Made by a program: the position numbers and the translations under genes. This document shows, in pieces, positions 1-12,181 of a stretch of 64,000 nt of DNA (within the stretch, counting starts at the first letter, position 1; each line of letters begins with the position of its first letter). The stretch spans positions 4,316,786 through 4,380,785 of the forward strand of contig JADWOT020000007.1 in NCBI GenBank assembly GCA_036345935.2, read 5' to 3'. Below the pieces are notes generated by a model. It did not search any database, was not told the origin of the DNA, and saw only the letters and a program-made list of their open reading frames with translations. This stretch comes from Taenia hydatigena. Taxonomy: Eukaryota > Platyhelminthes > Cestoda > Cyclophyllidea > Taeniidae.

Positions 1-3000
1 AGTGCATTCAGAGAAACCATGACTTTAAGTCATTTATCTGACCTCCTTCACATTTAGAAAAATGGCTTTTGGGTACCACGCACTTGCGCATTCCTTTTCA
101 TCCAAGACGCGTTACCGTTGCAAATTGAATGCAGTAGCGAATATGCATTTTTTAGTTTTATTTACAAAACGGGAGTGCCAGAGTTGCCCGATTGTGAGCA
201 AAGCAAAGCTACATTTGCCAGGCTAAATGCGATGTCAGTTTCCTGAATTGGTCAGAGCAGTGATGATTAGCAAAGAGAAGTATAGCTGCGAGTACACCGT
301 GTTCTTTCCTCTTACACTTGGCTCTCCCACAATCCAATCATTCCACTGTGCTTACGTCTATTTTACGGTGCCTGAGCTCTCAGAAGGCTAACGATCACAT
401 CTCAAGATAATGAATCAATGATGCAGTCACTGTACAACAATTAAACAGCGTCTCATGCAACTCATTGAATTACTCATATCTTCCAAGTTCATTGTCCAAC
501 GTACCGTCTCTATTCATACAAGCGTTTGCTATTGCCAATTAGTAGGTAAACTAGATGCAGTGGTAATTAAAAAGGCCTCCAGGATAGTCGCGCGAGGTAC
601 TCAAAATTGTACAAGCAGACAAAACCTCGCACTAGCAAAATATGGCATGCTTTGCACCCATCACTTTTGCCGATTGAGAACCAAACTAAAATGTTGCTCA
701 CCCAAAAAGCGTGATTTTGTTAGCTTATAAAATAAAATGATTGGATTTGAGTGGCACAAACCTGTTGGCTCTGTTGTTGAGTTGGGTCTGTAAAGCGTAA
801 TTAGCGTTCAACTTTATTACAAATCATGTTAGCGCAGTTCGGGTTCTTACTTGACATCTTCTCAAGCCTTTTCATACAGTGTAAAACTATTCGGCTACTT
901 TACCACAAATTAGTATGCACTCAAATGTATGGTGCACTGCTTGAAGGTACCGGCTCAGATAGCACGCATTTTACAATTGGAACTATTTCGATTTGTTTTC
1001 GATCGAGGAAGGGAAACAAGGGAATGTTATGTCGCTCACTCTAACTTGCAAACGTAGCCTCAAAAAAGCATTAGGATCAGGATGTACCTACTTCCTACAA
1101 TATTTATTGTAAAAGCGCTTCCTTCAGTACATGAAGCGAACCCATTACGCTTATTCGGACTTCTTCTAATTGAATAAAAACCGAAAGGAGAATTGGTGCG
1201 TGCCTTGACATTTTCTTGCTACAGATTGATTTTCTGCGATACTTCAACACAGAGGCGTAGATGCTTGAGGACCTGTGCCGCGGCTCTCGCGACACTTAGC
1301 TAACGAGATGTCCTGAAGCATCACAAAAGAACAAGGAATCAGCGGCTTTGATGTGCTTGCGTCTGTTGTTGCCAAAGTCAGAGCTAACAAAATACTTGCA
1401 CACGTCTTTTCTGTGCGCCCTCATTTGCGCATCGGTCAATTCAATGGTCCTTTTCTACTCTCTTTACAGCCTACCACATTTGATTGTTAGAAAGAGGACT
1501 TAAATCGTGTCGACTGTCAACCAGCTACTCACTTAGAAGTACACAGCTCTGGAGAGTGTAGAGGAAAACAATGCTACCTTTTATCACGATTAAATAGGAG
1601 TGTTTGAGATGAGCGTACTTCCTTCCTACTCTTACCCCCTCCGTATGGCACATCATTAATTATGGAAATGATTGGCGTTCGGAAGGAGGGTATACATGTA
1701 AACAATTAAAAAGTTAAGGGTGATACAATCATGCAAGAACAAGAAAAGCAAGAAACAAGAAAAGCAGGCTCTTTTCTTTACAAGGCAGTAAAAATTTTTC
1801 TTTCTAAAGCGTACGTGTCCTTGTCAAAAGTAGCATATCTATTTTGCTTTATTATATGAGCGATCGTATCGCCGAAATATGAGGCCTCGATGAGGCAATT
1901 GAAAAAGCTCAATGAAACCGCAGAGTGTTGGGTGGATAAAACATGCACAAAAGTGAAGTAAATTCTAAAAGATTTTGAACGCATGGAAATAAAATATGCA
2001 AAGCATACCGATTGCTGGGAGGGACCTGTGGATTCATGGTGAAACCTAGGAATAACAAGAGCTTTGGTTTATTAATTGCAATGTATGCTTTAGCACCGTC
2101 GCTAACATTCAAAGTGGAATGTAACTAACAATGGAACAGATGTAAAGAGGACTAGCAGGTATCACATAAAATGGAAACATGTAAAGAATCTTTTAGTGCA
2201 ATATACCTCCCAGTCTTGCAGCAGCATCTGCAACCGTAAAATAAAACAAAGTGATCCACGCGAAACTGCGCATAGCTTATGGTAGATTACCGAGCACTTC
2301 TCCAATTCACGCTCTATCAAGCTGTTAAAGGAGATCTCTACTACGGTTTGTATGATGATTTCCCACGTTTTATGCTTCTTTGCCTTTTCATTTAAGTAGG
2401 CGTTGCGTTAATCTTCTAGATTGCTCGGCAACAATAAGTGATGTCATTAAAAAGGAAATGCTACAATAGTCCAGCAACAAACAGATAGCGAATCCGCAGG
2501 GAAAGCCACATTAGTCACGTTAAATGCGATTTCGGTTCCCTGACCAGGATAAAGCGGTGAGGAATTGCGACAACGCTATTCTGCTTGGGGCGCGGATTCA
2601 CCTGGGATGTACTGCTTCATCTCCTCATGCAGCTTGTTCATCACTCAGTTCCATCCTGTTATATTGCCACCTACTTAAAGTGCTACGCCAAATCAGGTCA
2701 CTACTCGACAATTGCTGCACATCACCACGTGCAATTCATTATTTAAATAATCCGATCAGTGCCCAGGCCTTGGTGTCCGATCATCCACTTGCACTTATGA
2801 AGTGCTCTGTTAGTATCCATGCGCCGAAACAGTGCGTCAATCCCCAATCTCGGGGTGGCAAGACAACACGCGAGTCTTGCGGGACACGTCAAATGTTACA
2901 AGTAGACAGAGGCACAAATGCACAAAGTGCAGCATGCATATGCACTCAATGGGTCCATTTAATCAGGGCAAAGCAAATAGCCATCAAAGGCAACCGAAGG

Positions 3001-3296
3001 AAGTCAAATGGGAGGGTGTCGTAGAATACAACGGCCCAATCGTTTGGCAAAACCATACTATATAAAAGAAAAAGGAAACTAAGAATGGTTGAAAAAGCGA
3101 AAGCGAATAACTTTTGACAATGCTGAGGCAAACGCGAATAAAAATCGTAGGGCAGATTAATGAAGAGTAAGAAGACTTGGATGGGAGTCGTGCGAAGTGT
3201 AGTGAGATGATGTGAGAGTAGGGAGTGATGATTGTAACAGTTGCTGCTTTTTTGACCACGAGGAAGCGTGTGGTAATCTCTGCTTCGTAAACTAAT
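1..3296. other. intergenic, no gene recognised
   Basis: No frame here has a recognisable domain or a supported exon chain. The stretch lies 3' of the FN3 gene on the minus strand. An ATTAAA-like signal for that strand is at 2956-2961 and could serve as its polyadenylation signal, giving a 3' UTR of about 340 bases; this is inference only. Confidence 0.5.
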
Positions 3297-5906
3297 TTAA
3301 GCAACAAGAAAACTGTAAACATTCACATCAAAAGCATCTAAACCATCGTTAACACCACATCCACCTCTCTCACTGACTTCATATTTGCGCTCCATCACAA
3401 ATACCATGAATACCACTATCAATGAACTTGCTGCACAATGCAAAAGTAAGTTCATACAGACTTCCATCAAGATGCAATTTTTGTCTCTGCTGCGAATTTG
3501 TGTGTCCCACATGGACTGCGACCGACGCCTTTTATCAATCTGTTAGTGCCGCGGAAACGCTCAATAGATGTTTCGTGTATAATGTAAAACATCAGCAATT
3601 CTTACCTTCCATAGGAGTGGTAATGTTTCCGCAGTCAGGTTCGCTGCAAGGAACTTTGTCCATTCCGCCAATAAGACCACCCTCAATGGTCTCATTGCTT
3701 AAGGCATCCATCCAGGTGGTTACACCGACAAAACAGGTTCGAGCACACACTCTGTAGGGAATGCCTGGTAAGAGGCCGTTAAGGGTGCACTGCATGTCTC
3801 GCCCTGACTCGCAGTGATTCTTTTCCGATCCTGCGATGTATGCATCTATCAACACCCCCAATCATACACCCTTGGCCTCCTCCATGATACCATCACTGAG
3901 TTATGACTCGTAGCAGTCAAGTTGGTGATGGTTGGAGCTATAAGGTGCAAAATGTTTAATAGTGAGGCACCTGGTGCCTGTTTGCTTCTCGTGAACTAAT
4001 GTTGAAATGGCTCATCATGTCGTCCGATGCACCAAAAACTCAGTGTGCTGTGAATTATTCCCACTACCAACACTGCATATGCAGTGTCCGCATGTCTCTT
4101 ACTGTGATGAAACAACACTTTGCCAGCAACCACTCTCCACCCAACAGATTAGTAGCCACGAGTACATTACTTGATTCCAACTATCGTTGATACAGATCGT
4201 GCGACCTAACTGCTCAACGACTCCTAAATTGTAGCAGTGGTCTAGATGTTCTTCGACGATCAACTCACATGAGACGTAATGTGCGACACAGAAGAGTTGG
4301 TTCGATTATCTTCACTGTAGCAAGGAGGCACTACTCGGGAACCGCAAAACCCTTAAAGGCAGTAGGGGACGCAAACCATCTTTAACAATCTACATAGCTC
4401 ACACCGGTTAAGTAACGGCATCTAAATGGCTTCCATGGATCATAACGTAAGCGCGCGGGTTAATCATAATCATGATTCTACCTTTCTACATTGACCCTCA
4501 CCTTAAAAAGCACTGCCCAGAGTTTATTCAGTGCTTACTGCAGCAGAATGTGATGAACTGACACTAAGGTGCTTTTGAACAATGGCCGATACACCAGGAC
4601 ACGGACATTTGCGAATCACTGTGATAAATGTGCAGTAACATCACCTTATATCACCTCTCTGACCAAATAAATGGCGGCTACTGCATCACTTCCTTCACCC
4701 TTTCCAATCAGTGTTCAGCGTCCAACTAACCGATCTATTTTCACGAGTGGAATAGGCACGTACACCCTCAGTCCGAAAAGCCTGCATGCTGGTCTCGCAG
4801 GGCACCCAAAATGGCACCTAATGCACACAGACGACCGCAGTATCCTGTGCGTTGGACTACTTAAAATCAATGGAGGGAGCGATTATAGGTAGAGTAGAAA
4901 TGGGAGACTAGGCATGAACAATCACAATTTAAGAGGGCAAAACTAGGACAACATGGGATGGGCACATTACCCAGAGGATAAATTCATGCAAAAGAAAGGC
5001 CTCGAATGCACACACAGGAAGCAATTGTATGTAAAGAAGTGCACATTCACCTCATCTAACCACTTTCATCGGTGATTTTCGGTGCTCTAACAAAAACAGA
5101 GGCACTAATAAATCGCATGCACCTCCTATACAATGCATGCAGTGAGCTCACGAAGGTTTTAGTTAAGTTGTAACGGCCAACTCTACTACTACTCCCTTCG
5201 TCCTACTTTTAATGCAACACCATCCATGTCTTCAATCGATGCTACGGGGACGGTGCATTATTACCGCCTAATCACAAACATGCGTCTTATGCGGAACGAC
5301 GAGTCAATTTTTCTCACCTCCGATGGGAATGGTTATGTTTTTGCAGGTGGCACTGCCGCATGTGTAGTTGTCTGTACTGGACACGTTGGCGACCGCGAGG
5401 ACATCGCTTGACACGAGTTGAGCGCTTTCGGTGGAGGAGGATACAGCTTTTGCCATTGCAGTTTCTCGGCGACAGTTCCGAACACACACTTCATAGGGAA
5501 CAAGTGGTATGACACCGAGAATCCGGCACTGATGATACTCGTCCAATTGGCAGCATAATTTTTTCTCCATTCCCACGACGTACGCATAAGCCTCATTCGA
5601 TGCATCCAGGTGTCCACTCATCTTCCAAGTTATCAACAGCTCATGAGGACGGAACATTTCAACTCTGAGGTTGGTTGGAACTACAAGAAATGTAATTTTA
5701 TGATAGTGAAATGACCGCTGTTTGAAGAGAGACAAAGACAAAGATTCCTCAACTAACAACACAAAAGTGTGGTTCAAAACTATGGTCAAATCAGACCCAC
5801 ACATGCCTTAAACCAGAAAAGGACAGTTACCTCCAATTTCACATGAACATTTGTTAACCACCGATGTTGAGCAAAGTAGAAATAGACTCCAAACGCGCGC
5901 ACTCAT
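3297..5906 (-). CDS. four-exon fibronectin-III secreted/membrane protein (45W/EG95-like gene layout)
   Basis: Exons in transcript order: 5906-5831, 5680-5318, 3937-3606, 3430-3297. All three introns have GT/AG ends and are phase 1, and the codons across the joins are open. Exon 1 starts at ATG 5906 and encodes a signal-like hydrophobic stretch (MSARVWSLFLLCST). Exon 2 (121 codons, 1-1 symmetric) is an FN3 domain: PTNLRVEMF, then LLITWK, AYVVG and PYEVCVRNC. It has extra Cys residues (LCCQ, QCRI, NYTCGSATC) suggesting disulfides. Exon 3 is a second FN3 domain: PTITNLTATSHNSVMVSW, then IDAYIAG and GIPYRVCARTC. Exon 4 gives a short hydrophobic run (SSLIVVFMVFVM), a charged tail and a stop. The predicted product is about 300 residues, extracellular or membrane anchored. 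Exon 3 is 332 nt, one short of the multiple of three its symmetric phases require. The shift lies near the G5 run (C5 on plus, 3855-3859), and a G6 run would keep frame. It may be a pseudogene, an allele or an assembly error. The family is inferred from exon layout; the sequence is not a clear EG95 match. Confidence 0.72.
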
Positions 5907-5937
5907 CGTAGAATAACTAAGCCGCCGCCCTACTAAG

Positions 5938-5971
5938 CTTTTATGCAAGAATTCGACCTTCATAAAGGTCA
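5938..5971 (-). promoter_or_regulatory. putative promoter of the FN3 gene: TATA-like box and inverted GACCTT/AAGGTC element
   Basis: On the minus strand a CATAAAAG TATA-like box lies about 35 bases upstream of the exon 1 ATG (plus 5938-5946). Just upstream, at 5955-5970, is a perfect 6-bp inverted repeat, GACCTT-N4-AAGGTC. It contains two outward-facing AGGTCA-like half-sites of the kind bound by nuclear receptors. Promoter function is inferred from position only. Confidence 0.35.
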
Positions 5972-8900
5972 AAGCCTATAATCTCATTATTGAATCAAAT
6001 CTTCCATAACGTAAGCCACATTAATAATTGCTAAAAACAAAGTTGTAATACACAGTGAATAATTAATGCTTGCACTATGAACGCAATAAATCTCAGTTGA
6101 ATCCTTAAGTGCTATCAAAACATTGCTACACACTTTAAAATGCTTGTTTTGCTGCATTTTGCAGACTATTGACTCAGAATATTACCGCAGTTCCTGCGCG
6201 TTCATCTTCACACGCCAAGTGTTTTCTCATGCTCTTCACATTGTCAAGCTTCTGTACCAATCATCACAACATAATCGGTCTTTTGACAGTCAGTTGGAAG
6301 CTGAGGACATTAATCACCCATGCTACCTGTGTAAGAGAGGCAACACTTAGCGACAATGAGCGATGAGCACTCGGAATTCTACTGCACTGGAGATTCTGCT
6401 TTATTTGTGAGCTCTGTTGAGGTAGTAAGCCGAGTTGCACAGAATCTAGCTGCAACAATGAGAATAGAACTAGGTGGCGAAATTAAGGATGATGCATTGT
6501 GAGTCAACAGGCAGCGCTTTGCCTGTGGTCTACGAGGCATCCACTTCATCATTTTTAATTCCTTTGCTTCCACTCATGCACTTTCGCAGCAGACGAACAT
6601 TGCTGTCGTGAGGACCGATTGGTTGCTTGAGATGACGGCAGATGCATGTATCAGCACTACTGTTTGGACTGCTTATTAGTAATGTGACTGAAATTTAAAC
6701 CAGAAAGCCGCATTCCACTGCTATTTTTTCTCTTCTGTTAGGAGCTTTTGACCAATTGTACGCTTTCTTTGGAAAAGTCATACACGCTTCTCCAAGTACT
6801 AATTTAACCAAGTAGATTCAATTTGTTGTGTGCCAACACAATCTATAACATCTGGAGGGCTATCAAACCACTGTGCAGCGACCGTGGTCTATTCGATAGG
6901 CAAGACGATTTTCGTGAGACTTAACAAGCCATATAGTTGAGTAGCATGTTTCAAAAGTAAATAGGGACTCCAATTTTGGCCCTCCTCAACCACTATATAA
7001 CTTCTTTAATGAGCCTTCTCAAGCAAAACAAATCTGCGGTGCGGTCAAAATGGTGGCAAAACACCTAAAACATATAATGGAGTAAGAAGAGCACTTTTAG
7101 TTTGGAACCGTGGTGTCTGTAAGTAGATGCGACATGTCTATCACTCCTAGCATTCTAACGCTGCTCACCTACCTGCGTAATGAACAGAATCCTCTTGACC
7201 AATAGAGACGAACCAGAGCGATTGCTTGCCGCACATCTAAAATCTTCATAGAAGCATCATGGATGACCACACAGAGGACTTGTCAAATTGTTCAAGTGCG
7301 GCGTGGCCTGAGTCATAGACAACCTCCTTGCATAAAACAAGGTTTGTGAATGCTCCAAAAGTGGATGCATTTTTAGCCCTTTCGATGGCAAACTTCTTTG
7401 AATGAGTCAGGCTTGCGTGAGGTGTTGGTAGAACTATTTCAAAGTAGAACAAATGGTCACATGAATGGCCGTCTATAGTTACTTTTACGCGTTGTACAAC
7501 TCGCCCTTGAAGTTTGTTGTCACGACACCTCACGAGTCAGCTTCTTATTCTGCAAAATAACGTCACCACAAGCATAGGTGTCAAGTGAGCCCATTGCTAC
7601 TCATTTCGTGTCCACTTCAAACCAGAAAGTATCGCATGATTCGAGCGGGTAAAGGTTCCAATTGCGATGGTGGTGGTTTCCATTACAACTCATAGCCGTC
7701 GCTCCGGTCTGGCAATCAAAACATGATTTAACTTTAAGGTGAGGCAAAAATTAATTTTTTGTGGGAACGGTGGACGCAACAGTAGGATTAAAGAAAAACT
7801 AACACTCTAACAAGTGACCTCATCCTCCGTATCGAGAAATGTCTTAGAACGCAGCAGAGGTGCCAAAAGCCTTTAAGCTAACAAGGCTTTCAAAAACCAC
7901 TTCAAAGCCAAAGAAGGTGACTAAGGTTGACCAGTGACCAAAAGCAATTTGCTCTCTCTTACAAGCACGGGAATTTTCGTTTAACCAGTTAACTGTGTTA
8001 TGCGTGAACGGATCAACCTCAAGACGAATCCACCATTAAAGGTTTAATGTTATGCAATGGCTAGTACTAAAACGTATATTTCAAAACTCTTACGGCATTT
8101 TTATCTAGTCAAAAAGACTTGCGAAAAAAATTCAAAGGAAAAAATTTGTAGAGTGTTGACGCATGCTGATAAAGTACACGGTGTAGAGAAATGAAGATTT
8201 TGATTCCAAAATATATGATTAAAATGATGACTGGTCGAAAAATATTTCGAAATACGAGTTCAGGACGAGGTAAAAAAAGCATAAGTGGGAGACTGAAAAA
8301 GTTATTTAAATTAGACTCTCCACTTTCGAATACCATAGAGGCCCAAAACATAACAATTTGTTCGAGTTTTGCCATTAAAATCATAACAATGCTACACTCC
8401 TAATCTAGAAAACCTACCAGGTTAAACAAAAATTAAGAGGGAAAAACTGTAGGTCTGGTGCCTTGCAAAAGAAAATACATTGATCGGATTAACGATAGTG
8501 TGATAGATGGGTTTTCCACGGCAGCCACTTGAGACGAAAGAGTTCTCACTGCTGTCACATCAACTTCACTTTACTTCATTGGTAAAACGAAGCAGTCAAG
8601 ATGATGGATTATGTGACGGCAGTATTCACAGAAAAGAGCAATAGCTTTAATCGGCAAACTAGTTTTTTTTTATTTCGGATTCTTCTAAAGAAGAACCTAC
8701 CGCTTTTTGTGGGTTTTGATTTACATTTAGGGCCTTCGATGCAACCACTTGCAGCTTTGGCACTCTAAAATGTAGTTAATTAAGCATCGTAAAAGAAATT
8801 TCATTAAGGGAAGAATACGCGAGACATGTTTGAATCCGTGCTAGCGTTCACCAACCGTAGATTGCAGTGTTTGCTCCTGTGCATCATGCAATTTTCCTTG

Positions 8901-11900
8901 CGGCTGATAGGGCTGCAATGTGGTGACTGCTGAACCTACCACTTCACCTCAGCCACAAACGCCACCATCATCAGTGCGCTCCTCGAGAAGTACAATTTAT
9001 GCATCGCGACTACAAATTCGTCTCTGCCACCTCCACCTTATCACTTTCGCCTACATCCTTTCCTTCCTGCACCTTCAAAGCTGTCGACTACTGCTGTTGC
9101 GAGGACCGACTAGCAGTCTGAGTTGGCGGTCAAGTTACGCGTCAGCACTGCCGCTTATACAATTCATGAGCATTCTGAGGGAAATCTAAATTATTGGTCC
9201 AAAATCTATTACGTTTGTCTTTATTTAATAAAGTTCCAAATCAATCGATCACCCGTAGGAATAAGCTTAATACCTCTTTTATTTCAGACGGAACGCATTC
9301 ATTGTAGGTCTCTCGGTTCACAACGTCCGGAGGAGGTTCTAAGCACTGTTCCGCAGTAAAGTTCACTCAGTATACAGAACGTCCTTTATGAGGCATAAAA
9401 AAGTGGTGTACAAAGCTTCATGCGATTTGAGGGCCACGATTTAGTTGGCAGAAGCATGATTTAGTGTGTCACAAGCCGACAGAAACGCAGAGACTCGGAG
9501 CGTTTCGCATATTTTATCCTGTAGTTTCGGTGGCAGTAAGCAATAGTAAACAAAGCGTAAGTGAAATAAAAAGGTATTAATGAGTATTGAAAAAAACGCA
9601 ACTTGGGTAGCTAAATCAGGAAAATAGTGATTCGACTAATCTTTGTGAGGACGGACTTATGCATGCGAAAAGGTGTGGTTAACCACAACTGCTATTGACT
9701 GCATTTAAGTAGAATAAATATCGACCCTTTCCTCCCCACACTAGCATAAGGGTCAATGCAGGACCGTCTGTTGCAAATCATTCCTCGATGCTAAGTACTT
9801 TCAAGAAATTTTATTGAGAAAGTTGCAGGGACCTTAACATTTTCATAAGAGGGCTAACGCCTTTTAAGCTGTTTTGAAAGCAGAAGGAAACATAAACCTT
9901 TGCACTTTGTAATTCATCCATCTCTCAGCCCTGCACTAAATCATCACGCCTTCATTGTCATTTCTTACAGCAACAAGTACCAATTGTTCCAAGCTAGCAG
10001 TCTCAACAAAAGACAGTTTGGTATTCACATAGTTGAGATCCGGAGGTCAAGATGGGTCACCACAGCTATCCTGTCATCGTATCACTTAACTACCTGTGCA
10101 TAAAGACGCTTGGATTCTGTCAGTTACTGCCAACAGTCAGGCACGCATGAAGTTGAGCATGAGGAAGCACCTCTCTCCCGATGTAAAACATCATCAGTTA
10201 GACTGAGACACTTCATCCCGTAACAAATCGTTTAGTTCATTTTACTTTAAAGCGGTCCATCACATCTTTTCCATCACTTACTCTCCATTAAGTTCGGTTC
10301 AAGTGACAGGATCTCGGTGGCCACCTGCGTCATAATCGTTAGGCGGGACACATGGGTAGCACCTACCCTCTCCCCACACGGAGTGGGCAATAGTTACTAC
10401 TAGCATGATTGTCAATGGGAGAGGTGTCATCAATTAGGCTATCAGTTAACAATCGTTTCCGATTATTAAGCTTAGTATATTACGCCTGGAGTAAAATCGA
10501 GCAACATCTTTCAGTATTTGCATTACGTGATGCATAGAAATATTAATGGCACCAAATGCGTTTTCTTCCTTTTTGAGAAAAAGGAGTTATTGTTGCTCCC
10601 GAGGCGACAAAAAAGCCACTTAACAGACATTTGAAGCCTAAGAACAAGCCGCGCAACTTAACCGCTAGGACAAAGGCGAAAATTCTGTCACTTGTATCAT
10701 GCCGTCACAGTTATGCAAATGTCCTCCCTTTCTTCAGGTTTGACTGTACCATACATGCACACTCAATTCATTAAAATTTATGACTAGTTCCTTCAGCCTG
10801 CCTATCAATGTCTGTCTTCGCAACTCCTCCTATTGGGAGCCAAACTCCTTAGAAGGCAGATCCTTTGGCCTTATGCGACTTTCAATCCTCTTCAGTGATT
10901 TGATGAATTAGTTTTGGCAGTCAGACTCGCAGATGTTTAACACAACATTTTAAGCATAAGGGTGCAATTCCGAATGTGCTCGAGGGCATGGACGAGAGCG
11001 AAAACGCATTCACGCTGACGCATACCAGGATCGGGAATACAGTACAACTGGTTGACCAAAAAACAACAATTAACGTGATGATACTAGTCAGACATTGGTC
11101 AAAATACAAAGTGGAATATTTTAACGACGGTTTCGTGCTTGTCTCTGTCCCAGCCATCCTTATATTCCCTATCTTCTATGCGCGTATCAATGGACGCGTG
11201 CCGTTTGGCCGCAGTGCCTAGCATCTGGATTGGCTTTACAATGCACATTACAGTACGTCTTGTTGTGCAGGCGAGTCTTAATGAGCTCTTCCCTGAATAC
11301 AAACAAAATCCGAACCACCTCGTTAATAATCACAAATTCTACGCGCTTTAAAATCACGAGGATGTCCAATTTGCTCACATAGCATTGCGTATCCTCGACT
11401 CTTCCCGTCTTTATATATTATATCAAGTTGTGGCACGCTGTACACACCGAACAGTGGCACATGTGTTCACCTGCCTCTGCCTCCATCTTTCATCCCCTCG
11501 ACATTAGCACCATCTTCCACACACGCTGTCTCCCCCTGCTTCATTGTCTGCATGCCACTCAGTCATCATCTCTCCATCAGCCGAAGCATTGACCGCGAAC
11601 ACTAGTAGCAGAGCAGTGCAGTAGAAAGGTGCTGAGCCCATAATTCAGACCACTGTTACCATCAGTCTTCATCTGTTTCCTTACTTTATTTTCCACCACA
11701 GCATACTCTTAACCTCCCCATTACCATGACTCGCATACACACATTCGCTTACATTCATCTGCCGATAAAGAGCACAGCGACATCATAAGGACACGCACAT
11801 GTCATTTATTTAGGTTGACCACAAGGCTACTAAAGCAGAGGCGCTTCTAGGACTCTAGATCGTAAGCGCTCATAGTTGCGCTTTGATTGGTGTTGTTTTC

Positions 11901-12147
11901 CTAGTCCCTTCAGCCTAACAACCACAGAGTCAGCTATAAGAAACAGCACAGGCAAAATAACAACATTTGATCGAAAATGAGTATTTACATGAATGCGCAG
12001 GCCCTGAATCGCTCTTAAAGAAGACGAACATTGAAGTGGAAACAGGCACTGACACCACAGTTTATGCTGCTAATCCAACCTCGATTTGCATCATTAAAAG
12101 GAATGTATTTGTCAGCGCAAGAACTAGATACAGAAAAACATTGGACG

Positions 12148-12150
<3 letters not shown>
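5972..12150. other. intergenic, no gene recognised
   Basis: No supported gene. The minus-strand frame 7246-7533 (95 codons, containing HLFYFEIVLPTPH) is the most protein-like, but it has no clear splice acceptor and its in-frame upstream extension meets a stop. The frame 10976-11221 on plus is also isolated. Several AT-rich stretches occur, for example around 8100-8400. Nothing else stands out. Confidence 0.4.

Positions 12151-12179
<29 letters not shown>
12151..12179. repeat. TA dinucleotide microsatellite
   Basis: An uninterrupted alternating TA run of about 28 bases. Open frames crossing it encode only an artificial Ile/Tyr repeat. Confidence 0.95.

Positions 12180-12181
<2 letters not shown>

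Noticed and set aside
7246..7533. extra upstream exon of the FN3 gene
   Set aside because: The FN3 gene already has a signal exon downstream of it at 5831-5906, and this frame has no FN3 pattern and no acceptor.
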